Below, piece after piece: positions 8,455 to 17,314 of a stretch of DNA of 64,000 bases. The translations under genes were made by a program, and so were the position numbers. Location: contig NZ_PJIZ01000001.1 of the NCBI RefSeq assembly GCF_021596505.1, positions 121,830 through 185,829 on the forward strand, read 5' to 3'. Source of the stretch: Nostoc sp. CMAA1605. Lineage in GTDB: Bacteria > Cyanobacteriota > Cyanobacteriia > Cyanobacteriales > Nostocaceae. The notes beneath the pieces are model-generated. The model saw nothing but the letters and a program-made list of their open reading frames with translations. It had not been told where the DNA came from and ran no database searches. How positions within the stretch are numbered: position 1 is the first letter of the stretch; each line of letters opens with the position of its first letter.

Positions 8455-11364
8455 ATGCAGCAAAAAAGAGTTGATAAATTTGCCATACATGGTCAAACTT
8501 ATATCCTGCAAGGTAATGAGCCGATACTATTAGATGATCCTGCTAGAGTTTGGGTAATTCAATCTGGCTCTATGGCCTTATTTGCGATCGCCTTTAAAAA
8601 TGGGGTAATCACAGGAAATCGGCGTTATTTATTCAGTCTCTCTCAAGGACAAGCCTTATTCGGCACTAAGGCCATGAACGGTCAACAGCAAATTTTAGCT
8701 GTACCGATGGGAGAAGCGGAATTACTACAACTACATCCAGAATGTTTTCCCGAATTAGTTGCTCATGGTGATATTAGAGCCGTGGACTGGGTAGAAAGTT
8801 GGCTTTGGGAACTTAGTAATGTGTTATCTGGGGTAACTATCCCAGCCATTGAGGTGGTATCCCAGGGAGAAATGCGGTTTTCTTTGTTGGATGGTCAAAC
8901 TTTCCAAGGGGAAGCCGAGACGATCTGTTGGGTGAAGATTCAGCAAGGGACTGTTCGTTTATTAGGTTTGCCGGAATTAACGCTGACACCTGCAATGGGT
9001 TATTTTCCCCTGACTGACAAAATGTGGCTAGAAGCTGCGAGAGAGGTTCAACTCACCACCCTGAAAATCCGTGAATTTGTGAGTGCAGACCAACTCTTGA
9101 CTGCTTTGTCTGTAATGCACATTCAATTACTGCAATGTGTGGAGTTTTTCGACCGACAAGAAGCAGAAGCAGAAATGATGCGATTGCGCGATCGCCAGCG
9201 TCTCAATAGTCAAGTAACTTCCCAAGCGTTAGGAGAGTTAGCATCAACTGTCAATCCTCAAGATGGCAATTTTTTCTTAGAAGGTACACCCTTGTTAGTG
9301 GCGGCTGGTGCTGTTGGTAAAGCAATGGGTGTAAAAATTTCGCCTCCCGCCCGTTCGGAGAACCTCAAACGAGTCAAAGAGCCTTTAGAAGCTATTGTCC
9401 GCGCCTCTCGGATTCGGATGCGCCGAGTTTTATTAAGAGACAACTGGTGGGAAAAGGACTGTGGGGCATTAGTCGCCTATACAGAGGCAGATAATCGACC
9501 AGTAGCCCTCTTACCAGTTTCTACCACTAGCTATGAATTATTTGATCCAGTTGACCATAGCCGCACTAAAGTAGATGAAAGTATAGCGATGACACTTGCG
9601 CCTGTCTCCTATATGTTTTATCGTTCTTTCCCCGATCAGGTACTTAACACCTACAATGTGATTTTATTTGCCCTGAAAGGACGGAAACTTGATGTTTTCC
9701 TGACTGTACTAACAGGGGTAGCTGTGACACTGTTAGGGATGCTCACACCCCAAGCCACTGCTATTATTATGGATAATGCCATCCCCGATAGCGATCGCGG
9801 TTTGTTACTCCAAATCGGAATGGGGCTATTAGTCGCAGCATTAGGCACAGTATTATTTCAAATAACTCAGAATTTTGCACTTTTACGCATTGAAACCACC
9901 GCCGCCACAGCTACAGAGGTGGCTGTGTGGGATCGACTGATGAACCTACCAGTATCTTTTTTCCGCAAATATACAACAGGGGATCTACATTCAAGAGCAT
10001 CATCCGTCGGTGAAATCAGTCGTCAACTCAGCGCGAATACAATTATCAAACTAATTACCAGTTTCTTTGCTTTATTCTATTTAGGGCAATTATTTAACTA
10101 CAACTTTCAGTTAGCCTTACTTGCGGTTGCTGTAGCTGTAATTACCAGTGCAGTCACCATCCTTTCCGGTATCCTCCTTGTTGGTAAAGTACATCCTTTA
10201 CTCGAACTACAGGGCAATATTTTCGGACAAACAGTACAAATCATCAATGGTATTTCTAAACTACATATTGCAGGAGCAGAAGAACGCGCCTTTGCTTCTT
10301 GGAGTAAAAACTACACCCGTCAACTCAAACTAACTCTCAGTACACAACAAGTAGAAGATGCTGTAGTTCTTTTTAATACAGTCATGCCTATATTTACCTC
10401 TGGAGTCCTTTTTTGGTTAACCATCAACCAATTGAAAGCGGCTCAGACTTCAGGCACCATAGCTATTACCATCGGTACATTTTTGGCATTCAACACAGCT
10501 TTTGAACAATTTGTGAGCGGTACTACAAATCTCAGTAATGTCGTCACTGAAATTGTCCAAATTACTCCCCACTGGCAACGTACACAACCCATTTTGCAAG
10601 CTGTCCCCGAAGTAGATTTAACCAAGGCTGACCCAGGAAAATTAGTCGGCAAAATAGTTGTAGATCATGTAATGTTTCGCTATCGTCCAGATGGGCCATT
10701 AATCTTAGATGATGTAAGTATCTCTGCACAACCAGGAGAATTTATTGCCCTCGTTGGAGGTTCTGGAAGCGGTAAATCAACCATATTTCGATTATTACTT
10801 GGGTTTGAAACTCCAGAAAGTGGCGGTATTTACTACGATGGACAAGACTTATCTGGCTTGGATGTCGAAGCAGTCCGGCGACAGTTGGGTGTGGTTTTAC
10901 AAAACGGTCGTCTAAATGCAGGCTCTATTTTTGAAAATATCGCCGGTGGCGCAAATATTACCTTTGATGAAGCTTGGGAAGCCGCGAAAATGTCCGGCTT
11001 CGCTGATGATGTAGCCGCTATGCCAATGGAAATGCACACCGTAGTGAGTGAAGGAGGTGGTAATCTTTCTGGAGGACAACGCCAACGCTTACTCATAGCG
11101 CGCGCTTTAGTATTAAAACCTCGCATTCTGCTATTTGATGAAGCTACCAGCGCACTCGATAACAAAACCCAAGCAATTGTCAGTGAAAGTTTAGACAAAA
11201 TGCAGGTAACGAGAATAGTTATTGCTCACCGACTCAGCACAATTCGCAATGCTCATCGCATCTATGTACTCCAAGCAGGACGAATTGTACAGCAGGGAAG
11301 TTTTCAGGAACTAGCTTCTGTTGACGGACTATTTGCTCAATTAATGGCTCGGCAAATGGCTTAG
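8455..11364 (+). CDS. Second NHLP-type ABC transporter, permease plus ATPase
   Basis: The 969-residue protein has a long soluble N-terminal part of about 390 residues without a C39 catalytic set. It begins with a cyclic-nucleotide-like beta-rich domain. Membrane helices follow at about residues 415-700, then an ATPase domain with GGSGSGKST near residue 768, signature NLSGGQRQRLL and Walker B ILLFDEATSALD. This matches the second ABC subunit found beside C39 transporters in NHLP bacteriocin-type loci. It probably forms a heteromeric or parallel exporter with the upstream gene, 123 bp away on the same strand. Confidence 0.88.
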   Translation: MQQKRVDKFAIHGQTYILQGNEPILLDDPARVWVIQSGSMALFAIAFKNGVITGNRRYLFSLSQGQALFGTKAMNGQQQILAVPMGEAELLQLHPECFPELVAHGDIRAVDWVESWLWELSNVLSGVTIPAIEVVSQGEMRFSLLDGQTFQGEAETICWVKIQQGTVRLLGLPELTLTPAMGYFPLTDKMWLEAAREVQLTTLKIREFVSADQLLTALSVMHIQLLQCVEFFDRQEAEAEMMRLRDRQRLNSQVTSQALGELASTVNPQDGNFFLEGTPLLVAAGAVGKAMGVKISPPARSENLKRVKEPLEAIVRASRIRMRRVLLRDNWWEKDCGALVAYTEADNRPVALLPVSTTSYELFDPVDHSRTKVDESIAMTLAPVSYMFYRSFPDQVLNTYNVILFALKGRKLDVFLTVLTGVAVTLLGMLTPQATAIIMDNAIPDSDRGLLLQIGMGLLVAALGTVLFQITQNFALLRIETTAATATEVAVWDRLMNLPVSFFRKYTTGDLHSRASSVGEISRQLSANTIIKLITSFFALFYLGQLFNYNFQLALLAVAVAVITSAVTILSGILLVGKVHPLLELQGNIFGQTVQIINGISKLHIAGAEERAFASWSKNYTRQLKLTLSTQQVEDAVVLFNTVMPIFTSGVLFWLTINQLKAAQTSGTIAITIGTFLAFNTAFEQFVSGTTNLSNVVTEIVQITPHWQRTQPILQAVPEVDLTKADPGKLVGKIVVDHVMFRYRPDGPLILDDVSISAQPGEFIALVGGSGSGKSTIFRLLLGFETPESGGIYYDGQDLSGLDVEAVRRQLGVVLQNGRLNAGSIFENIAGGANITFDEAWEAAKMSGFADDVAAMPMEMHTVVSEGGGNLSGGQRQRLLIARALVLKPRILLFDEATSALDNKTQAIVSESLDKMQVTRIVIAHRLSTIRNAHRIYVLQAGRIVQQGSFQELASVDGLFAQLMARQMA

Positions 11365-11403
11365 TTCTTTACTCAAAACAAATCATAACCATAGAGGTAT
11401 AAA

Positions 11404-12879
11404 ATGAAAATTCAGATGATTGGTCATGCTTCCTTATTTGTAGAAACACAAGATTGTAGAATCATGATAGACCCCGTACTTTGGGATAGATTTTGTGAAT
11501 CAACAAATAGTATCTGTCCTCAAAGGGAAATGATTTATGAGCAAATTCCTGATTTTGATGTATTAGTAATTTCCCACCGACATTTAGATCATTTCGATAT
11601 TCGTTCTCTTGCTTATCTTCCTAAAAATGTTGATGTTTTTATTCCCAAAGATAAGTTAATCGAAAATTGTCTGCGTCAATTAGGATATTCTCACATCTAT
11701 ACTTTAAGCGACTTTAGTGAAGTCAAGATTGGTTCTACTACCCTCCTAGCTACACGTTCAGAAAATCGCGTGCCTGAATATGGCATGGTACTTGCTGACC
11801 CATCAGGAGTTTTCTGGAATCAAGTAGACTCATTAGTAAATGCCAAAACTATTAGTTTTGTCAAATCTCAATACCCAACAATAGACTTTTTGTTGGCAAG
11901 CTGGCAACCAATGTTAGAAACTGAGTATCAACATAATCAAAGCTTTTCATTCCCATTTTCTGGTTATAGCCATATTCTGCAATTAATTGGCTTGATTCAA
12001 CCAAAAGCTATTGCTCCTGGTGCTAATGGCTTTAAATTTATAGATGGTTCAGCTTGGTTAAATAAAGTTGTCTTTCCAGTCACCCAAGAGCAATTTTGTC
12101 ACGATATCAAAAGAGTTTGTCCAGCCACAGAAAATATCTTTGCTCTTCAGCCAGGAGATATTTGTGCAATTGAAAATGGTAAATCTACTTATCTAACCGC
12201 TCAGTCACAATTTGTCAAAACAGTTAAAGATGATAGAGAAGTCTTATCTTTTGCACCTGTGACAGTAAACGGCGAAATGATTGACAGTAATCCCAATAAC
12301 TATGCTATCGATGAAATGAAACAAACCATTGAAGAAGAGGTTTGTGTTAACTTACCTAAGTTCTTTATGGAACATAAACAAGATTTATTCGCTGAATATT
12401 TCCATTGGGAAGTTAAATATCAACTAGAGATAGTATTTCCCGATAGTTCTCAAACATGGTATTTTGATTTTACTGAAGATACTATCCAATGCCGAACAGG
12501 TTCTACTCCCTTAGCTAACCTGTTTAATCTCATCACCGCTTCCAGCTTCTATGCAGTGTTGAAATCTGATAAAACCTGGGATTATCCCGGTACTGGTGGA
12601 TACTTACGAGCATTTGAAAAATTATATATGGTCAGCACTCATGGTGCTATGCGACCCGATATTAAATCACTCAATATCTCTCCTTTAACCATGAAGTTTC
12701 CCCACGAGGAAGTTTTTACCAAGGCTTTAAATAAACAAGTAGATAAATGGTTAAAAGAGTATGGCAACAATCAATTAAGTAGTAAAAAAGAATCAAAAAT
12801 CATGAAGTTAGGCAATGCTTTCATTCTCATGTTTGAGCAAAGTAATAATGAACAGCAATTGGTAGAAGCTCCAGTATAA
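11404..12879 (+). CDS. Metallo-beta-lactamase-fold hydrolase-like protein
   Basis: The N-terminal 230 residues have the metallo-beta-lactamase fold: an opening beta strand (MIGHASLFVET), MIDPVL, and the metal motif H58-x-H60-x-D62-H63 (SHRHLDHFD). The overall look is nearest to the UlaG/NAPE-PLD-like branch. About 250 further residues are of unknown type. It starts 40 bp after the second ABC transporter on the same strand, so it probably belongs to the peptide cluster. Hydrolysis of an amide or ester in the peptide product or its precursor is possible, but nothing in the sequence fixes a substrate. Confidence 0.75.
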   Translation: MKIQMIGHASLFVETQDCRIMIDPVLWDRFCESTNSICPQREMIYEQIPDFDVLVISHRHLDHFDIRSLAYLPKNVDVFIPKDKLIENCLRQLGYSHIYTLSDFSEVKIGSTTLLATRSENRVPEYGMVLADPSGVFWNQVDSLVNAKTISFVKSQYPTIDFLLASWQPMLETEYQHNQSFSFPFSGYSHILQLIGLIQPKAIAPGANGFKFIDGSAWLNKVVFPVTQEQFCHDIKRVCPATENIFALQPGDICAIENGKSTYLTAQSQFVKTVKDDREVLSFAPVTVNGEMIDSNPNNYAIDEMKQTIEEEVCVNLPKFFMEHKQDLFAEYFHWEVKYQLEIVFPDSSQTWYFDFTEDTIQCRTGSTPLANLFNLITASSFYAVLKSDKTWDYPGTGGYLRAFEKLYMVSTHGAMRPDIKSLNISPLTMKFPHEEVFTKALNKQVDKWLKEYGNNQLSSKKESKIMKLGNAFILMFEQSNNEQQLVEAPV

Positions 12880-12927
12880 AACATAGTAAGTGTAAGTGGG
12901 TTTGATTCAAGTTGTTTCTGTAGTCCA

Positions 12928-13007
12928 GTAGGGTGTGTGAGGTGTAAGCCGTAACGCACCAAAAGCCTTTGTGGTAATTGCTGTAACCTCGCTGTTACAC
13001 ACCCTAC
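12928..13007. repeat. REP-like palindromic repeat, GTAGGGTGTGT family
   Basis: Arms gtagggtgtgt (12928-12938) and acacaccctac (12997-13007) are perfect inverted copies around a spacer. Related copies lie at 21401-21459 and 46065-46129. It is a small non-coding mobile repeat of a type common in cyanobacteria and may also act as a terminator for the metallo-beta-lactamase-like gene. Confidence 0.7.
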
Positions 13008-13171
13008 GCATCTACGTATATGTTCAAAAATGATGTAAGAAAACCCAACTCGTCACAATTCAAAATTCAAAATTAATAACGTGAAATTCCGCATAGCTTT
13101 TAGCGTTTGCATCTGTATAAAATTTTTGTGAATTGGTATCACGTATCTAGAATGTTTCTAGAATTTAAAAT

Positions 13172-14278
13172 ATGAGTAGTTGTACACTAGAAAATTACCT
13201 GCAAGTTGTTTACCCTCATCTTTCTCCTGAATTGGTTTCTCCCACAGCTTTAGCTTACATTCACCCAATAGCAAAGATTTTTCCGTCCTCATCCGAGGGT
13301 TTATTTGAGTGTCGTCTAGGTGCGAATAAATCCAATGTAGACTTTTCAGTGCTGGCTACAAATTCAGAGAGAAATCATCATGGCTTGGAAAAAGTCAATT
13401 TGTTGGTGAATTTACCAGATAAATTTTCTGCAAATCCTATATGGAAACGCATTCAAAATTTCTGTTATGCTTGCGATCAGCCAAATTCCATCTTATCTAG
13501 AAATATAGACAATATTTGGCTAGAATTTGATATTGAAGAACATCCGCAACTTTTACCAACTCCTAGCTTGTTCTTAGGTTTAAAGGAACTAGACTCAGAA
13601 CAATGTAGCAATCAAATCTCTAGTATTAGCACTGAACAGTTACAAACAGTAAAAACCGCTCTGTATATATTATTCAATGATGATGTTTTACCTGTAATTG
13701 AAAATAATTTAGGTATTTGTGTAAATTATTTACCACAAGACTCTCAGATACTTTATGTAGGAGCCATGTTTTCTCGTCAGTTAGAGGCTGTTAGAGTTAA
13801 TATTAGTGGGATTCCTGCTGAATCTTTTGAAGATTACCTCAGTCAAATTGGTTGGAGATATTCAATTAAACCTATTCAGCAGATAATTCGGTCACTGGCT
13901 AAAATTGCAGATGCGGTAATTCTCAATATCGACATAGGAACTAGTATTTTTCCGAAGATAGGGTTAGAGTGCCTATTAAACAATAAAAGTACCAGGTGTG
14001 AACCGAAATGGCAATTACTGTTAGATTGTTTAGTAGAACATAAATTATGTACACCAGAAAAATATGATGCTGTTCTCAATTGGTCTGGGTATTCTCATGA
14101 AAAGGATTATCCAAATTTATGGTCAGATACTTTTAGTAATGTATCTCGATTACTTGGAGACAAGTGGCATAGCATTTGTTTTAGAAATTTAAACCATATA
14201 AAAATAAATTATCATCCAGATGGAGATTTAGAGGCTAAAGGATATTTAGCGTTTGGTCACACTTTTGTTTGCAAATGA
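13172..14278 (+). CDS. Unrecognised 368-residue protein in the peptide cluster
   Basis: I recognise no family. The protein is soluble, without signal peptide or clear membrane helices. It carries no metal motif or nucleotide-binding loop that I can see. A middle part (residues about 185-230) is hydrophobic and ends in IGWRYSIKP. Codon use and AT content match the neighbouring cluster genes, so it looks real. It lies between the metallo-beta-lactamase-like gene and the first precursor pair and is followed by a strong hairpin at 14334-14362, so it may be the last gene of the upstream transcript. Confidence 0.6.
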   Translation: MSSCTLENYLQVVYPHLSPELVSPTALAYIHPIAKIFPSSSEGLFECRLGANKSNVDFSVLATNSERNHHGLEKVNLLVNLPDKFSANPIWKRIQNFCYACDQPNSILSRNIDNIWLEFDIEEHPQLLPTPSLFLGLKELDSEQCSNQISSISTEQLQTVKTALYILFNDDVLPVIENNLGICVNYLPQDSQILYVGAMFSRQLEAVRVNISGIPAESFEDYLSQIGWRYSIKPIQQIIRSLAKIADAVILNIDIGTSIFPKIGLECLLNNKSTRCEPKWQLLLDCLVEHKLCTPEKYDAVLNWSGYSHEKDYPNLWSDTFSNVSRLLGDKWHSICFRNLNHIKINYHPDGDLEAKGYLAFGHTFVCK

Positions 14279-14725
14279 CAGATTTATCAAATTTTATTAA
14301 CATATAGTTAACTGATAATTAACTCAAGCTTCTATACCTAAATTCTTATAGAATTTAGGTATATTTTATTTAATTGTTATCAATAATCTATCTATAAAAT
14401 GTGCATTTACGTCAAATGATTGTGCATTATTCTCATTTTATGAACACGATATTATTTAATCATCGACTTAGACCACCAGCAAGAATTCAACTACAAGAAG
14501 CTGTGAAATCGGTTATTGCTAAGGAATGATCAATTAACGGCATGATTTCATAAATATTGCAGGCATAAACTTAAGCAAAAATCAACAACCCAGCATTTTT
14601 AATAGTTGATTAATTCTCAGTTTAGGTCAATTTTGACTCCATATTTCTGATGAAGCTGAAGATTAATCAAGCAAAGCAGAATTTATGAGGGTGGCTAATA
14701 CTTTCTTTTACTCAGGAGCAATTTT
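14279..14725. other. Gap before the first precursor pair
   Basis: This 447-bp stretch holds the hairpin at 14334-14362 and a 29-codon frame at 14440-14529 with no family resemblance, which I do not call as a gene. The final 20 bp carry a Shine-Dalgarno-like aggagc ahead of the precursor start. Confidence 0.5.
14334..14362 (+). terminator. Intrinsic-type terminator
   Basis: A perfect 13-bp stem (atacctaaattct and agaatttaggtat) with a 3-nt loop is followed by attttattt. It lies 56 bp after the unrecognised protein gene. It would separate the export operon from the precursor genes. Confidence 0.7.
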
Positions 14726-15028
14726 ATGTCAGAACAACAATTTTCCCGTGAAGAGTTCAACTCAAATATTGCTGCTAAAGCATGGCAAGATGCTGCATTT
14801 AGAAAAGAGTTATTATCTAATCCTAAAGCAGTTATTGCCAGAGAATTAGGAACAACTCTACCTAGCAATTTGCAAATTCATGTATTTGAAGAAGATAACA
14901 ACAATATCTACTTGGTAATTCCCCCAGTACCAAGTGTAGATGAAGAATTGAGCGAAGAAGCTCTAGAACAAGTTGCTGGTGGTTATATCGCTTCCAAAAA
15001 GAAAAACAAATTCTTTTTGATTGCCTAA
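14726..15028 (+). CDS. NHLP-leader RiPP precursor, copy 1
   Basis: This 100-residue peptide has a nitrile-hydratase-like leader (AAKAWQDAAFRKELLSNP, then LVIPPVP) ending at VAGG. A 14-residue core YIASKKKNKFFLIA follows. It contains no Cys. The next gene copy encodes exactly the same protein. The nearby radical SAM protein, of the peptide-epimerase type, suggests D-residues in this core; one Ser is available for dehydration. Start supported by aggagcaatttt upstream. The leader-plus-epimerase pair resembles the AvpA/AvpD type studied in Anabaena variabilis, a comparison made from memory. Confidence 0.9.
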   Translation: MSEQQFSREEFNSNIAAKAWQDAAFRKELLSNPKAVIARELGTTLPSNLQIHVFEEDNNNIYLVIPPVPSVDEELSEEALEQVAGGYIASKKKNKFFLIA

Positions 15029-15089
15029 TCATAGCTTACAACAATGGCTGATCTCTTCTACTAATTTACCTTGAATCAGGAGCAATTTT

Positions 15090-15392
15090 ATGTCAGAACA
15101 ACAATTTTCTCGTGAAGAGTTTAACTCAAATATTGCTGCTAAAGCATGGCAAGATGCTGCATTTAGAAAAGAGTTATTGTCTAATCCTAAAGCAGTTATC
15201 GCCAGAGAATTAGGAACCACATTGCCTAGCAATTTGCAAATTCATGTATTTGAAGAAGATAACAACAATATCTACTTGGTAATTCCCCCAGTACCAAGTG
15301 TAGATGAAGAATTGAGCGAAGAAGCTCTAGAACAAGTCGCTGGCGGTTATATCGCTTCCAAAAAGAAAAACAAATTCTTTTTGATTGCCTAA
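15090..15392 (+). CDS. NHLP-leader RiPP precursor, copy 2 (same protein as copy 1)
   Basis: The protein is identical to copy 1 over all 100 residues, while the genes differ at about ten positions, all silent (for example ctacct versus ttgcct and ggtggt versus ggcggt around the leader end). Upstream DNA including the ribosome site is also conserved. The pair is a tandem duplication of about 364 bp that has been kept under protein-level selection, core included. It lies 304 bp before the radical SAM gene. Confidence 0.9.
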   Translation: MSEQQFSREEFNSNIAAKAWQDAAFRKELLSNPKAVIARELGTTLPSNLQIHVFEEDNNNIYLVIPPVPSVDEELSEEALEQVAGGYIASKKKNKFFLIA

Positions 15393-15696
15393 TCATAGCT
15401 TATAAGAGTAGTGAATAAATTTTGTACATTTCACCTCTCTTCTAGTATCTAGGAAACTCAAGAGATATATTGAAAGAATATCTATTTGCTAAAAATTTTA
15501 CCATAAATTGGTTAGCGGTGGCTTTCATATTCTTCTATATATCTCTTTTCTCTAAATACTTTAATCATCTTTTTCTAGCTTGATTTAATTTGGTGATAAT
15601 TATGCGATCGCTATTTTTTAAACTTCTTTTTTACTTATAAAAATATCAATAATTAAACTAAAAATTCTGAAATTGTTTATATAATTATCAGCCTTT
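15393..15696. other. Gap between precursors and radical SAM gene
   Basis: This 304-bp AT-rich stretch contains a GCGATCGC-type octamer overlap near 15604 and no frame or strong hairpin. It may hold a promoter for the radical SAM gene, whose start has no obvious Shine-Dalgarno sequence. Confidence 0.3.
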
Positions 15697-17154
15697 ATGC
15701 AAACTCAAACCCTAACTCAACAGCTATCAACAGACTTACTTCCTCCCGCTTTTGATATTGAGCAATACTGCACAGATTACCACGATAGCTTTCAAACTAT
15801 TGATCAGGTTGATCCGCAACTCCTAAGTAAATTTAGTCAAGTTAAGCGGTTTCAGGAACGTTGGGAAGCAGATAGTAAATTTCGGGAACAAGTCGTTGAA
15901 GATCCTTACAGTGCATTTTTGCGCTATGGGTTGAAACTAAATCCTGAAGATGTCAGACCAAAATGGGATAAAAACTGTAAAAATATATCAGATTTTCCAC
16001 TCCTAAAACTAAGTCAGGCATTTTTTGACCGCTTAGATAAAGTAACAGATATCGATTCTGAGGTTAGTCACTTAAATATTCGTGCATGGCGGGAAAGACA
16101 AATTGCACGTACAGCCAGCCAATTTAACTTAGCTTTTCACAAAGTAATTCAACACATTCCCGTCTGTTTTGAATTGAGCAAGGGTTGTTCTGTGGGATGT
16201 CGATTCTGTGCTGTGTCTGCACTGAAATTTAGTGATATTTTCTTATACACTCCAGAAAATGCTCAATTATGGCGCGGCGTGCTAGAAGTGATGACAGGCT
16301 TTTTAGGTTCTGCGGCTGGGAAAGGTTTTTGCTATTGGGCTACTGATCCTCTAGATAACCCAGATTATGAAAAGTTTTGCTATGATTTTCACGCCATTAC
16401 TGGTTCTCTCCCGCAGATGACGACTGCTCAACCTCTAAAAAATGTTGAGCAAACACGGGCAATTTTAAAACAATCAAGAGAGAAAAAGGGTATCTGCAAT
16501 CGCTTTTCAATTCTGTCTTTGAAGATGTTGGATAAAGTTTATCAAGCGTTTAGCGATGAAGAATTGTTGAATGTGCAGATGAATTTTCTCAATGAAGAGG
16601 CAGAAAACGCTGTTAAAGCTCATGCAGGGAGACAACGACAAGCAAATCTGCAAAAAGGTGAAGGGGATGAAGAGGCTCACAGACAAGGAACAATTGCTTG
16701 TGTGTCAGGATTTTTATTTAATATGGTGGAGCGCAGTGTTAAGCTGATTAGCCCTTGTAATGCTGATGAACGCTGGCCATTGGGTTATATGGTTTATGAT
16801 CAAGGCACTTTTGTTGATGCTGATGACCTGAAGATTTTGATTGAAAGGATGATTCAGGATAATATGCCACGAATCTTAAGACCTAGCGATTTGATTCGGT
16901 TCCGGCGTGATTTGAATTATCAAACTCTGGTGGATGGTTTTCAACTTTCAACTCGCATTAAAACTTTTAAATTCCACCATGATGTGTTGTGGCAGGAGTT
17001 AGGTGCTTTAATTCACCACGGTCAGTATACCACCGCAGAGATTACAGAGTTGTTAGCTCTTAAAGGAGTGACACCCGCAAGAATATCTTGTTATCTGAAT
17101 GTTTTGTTTGAGCGCGGAGTGTTAGATTCTGAGCCTCAACCGCAAGAGGGGTAA
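15697..17154 (+). CDS. Radical SAM peptide epimerase-type protein (PoyD/OspD/AvpD-like)
   Basis: The cluster motif C164-x3-C168-x2-C171 (KGCSVGCRFCAVSA) marks a radical SAM enzyme that binds a 4Fe-4S cluster and uses S-adenosylmethionine. The size of 485 residues and its position beside NHLP precursors match the RiPP epimerases that invert L-residues to D in the core. In the known enzymes a Cys gives the final hydrogen atom; several C-terminal Cys (about 339, 360) are candidates. Residues about 52-90 (RFQERWEADSKFREQVVEDP onward) look like an NHLP leader, as if the enzyme carries a leader mimic. Family assignment is by recognition; regiospecificity cannot be read. Confidence 0.8.
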   Translation: MQTQTLTQQLSTDLLPPAFDIEQYCTDYHDSFQTIDQVDPQLLSKFSQVKRFQERWEADSKFREQVVEDPYSAFLRYGLKLNPEDVRPKWDKNCKNISDFPLLKLSQAFFDRLDKVTDIDSEVSHLNIRAWRERQIARTASQFNLAFHKVIQHIPVCFELSKGCSVGCRFCAVSALKFSDIFLYTPENAQLWRGVLEVMTGFLGSAAGKGFCYWATDPLDNPDYEKFCYDFHAITGSLPQMTTAQPLKNVEQTRAILKQSREKKGICNRFSILSLKMLDKVYQAFSDEELLNVQMNFLNEEAENAVKAHAGRQRQANLQKGEGDEEAHRQGTIACVSGFLFNMVERSVKLISPCNADERWPLGYMVYDQGTFVDADDLKILIERMIQDNMPRILRPSDLIRFRRDLNYQTLVDGFQLSTRIKTFKFHHDVLWQELGALIHHGQYTTAEITELLALKGVTPARISCYLNVLFERGVLDSEPQPQEG

Positions 17155-17314
17155 GGCCGGGAATACATATTTTCACGCTAATACAAGTTTCTAGACTCGA
17201 TTTTGCAGGGGATTTCTCCTGCAATTTTAGTGGGTAAATCGCAATTGATTGGGTAGCGATCGCCCACTTTCTCAAACTACTCACTAGCTATGATGATCAT
17301 CGGAAAGATTTGGC

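Noticed and set aside
14440..14529. A 29-codon frame ahead of the first precursors
   Set aside because: No ribosome site, no family match, and too short to support.
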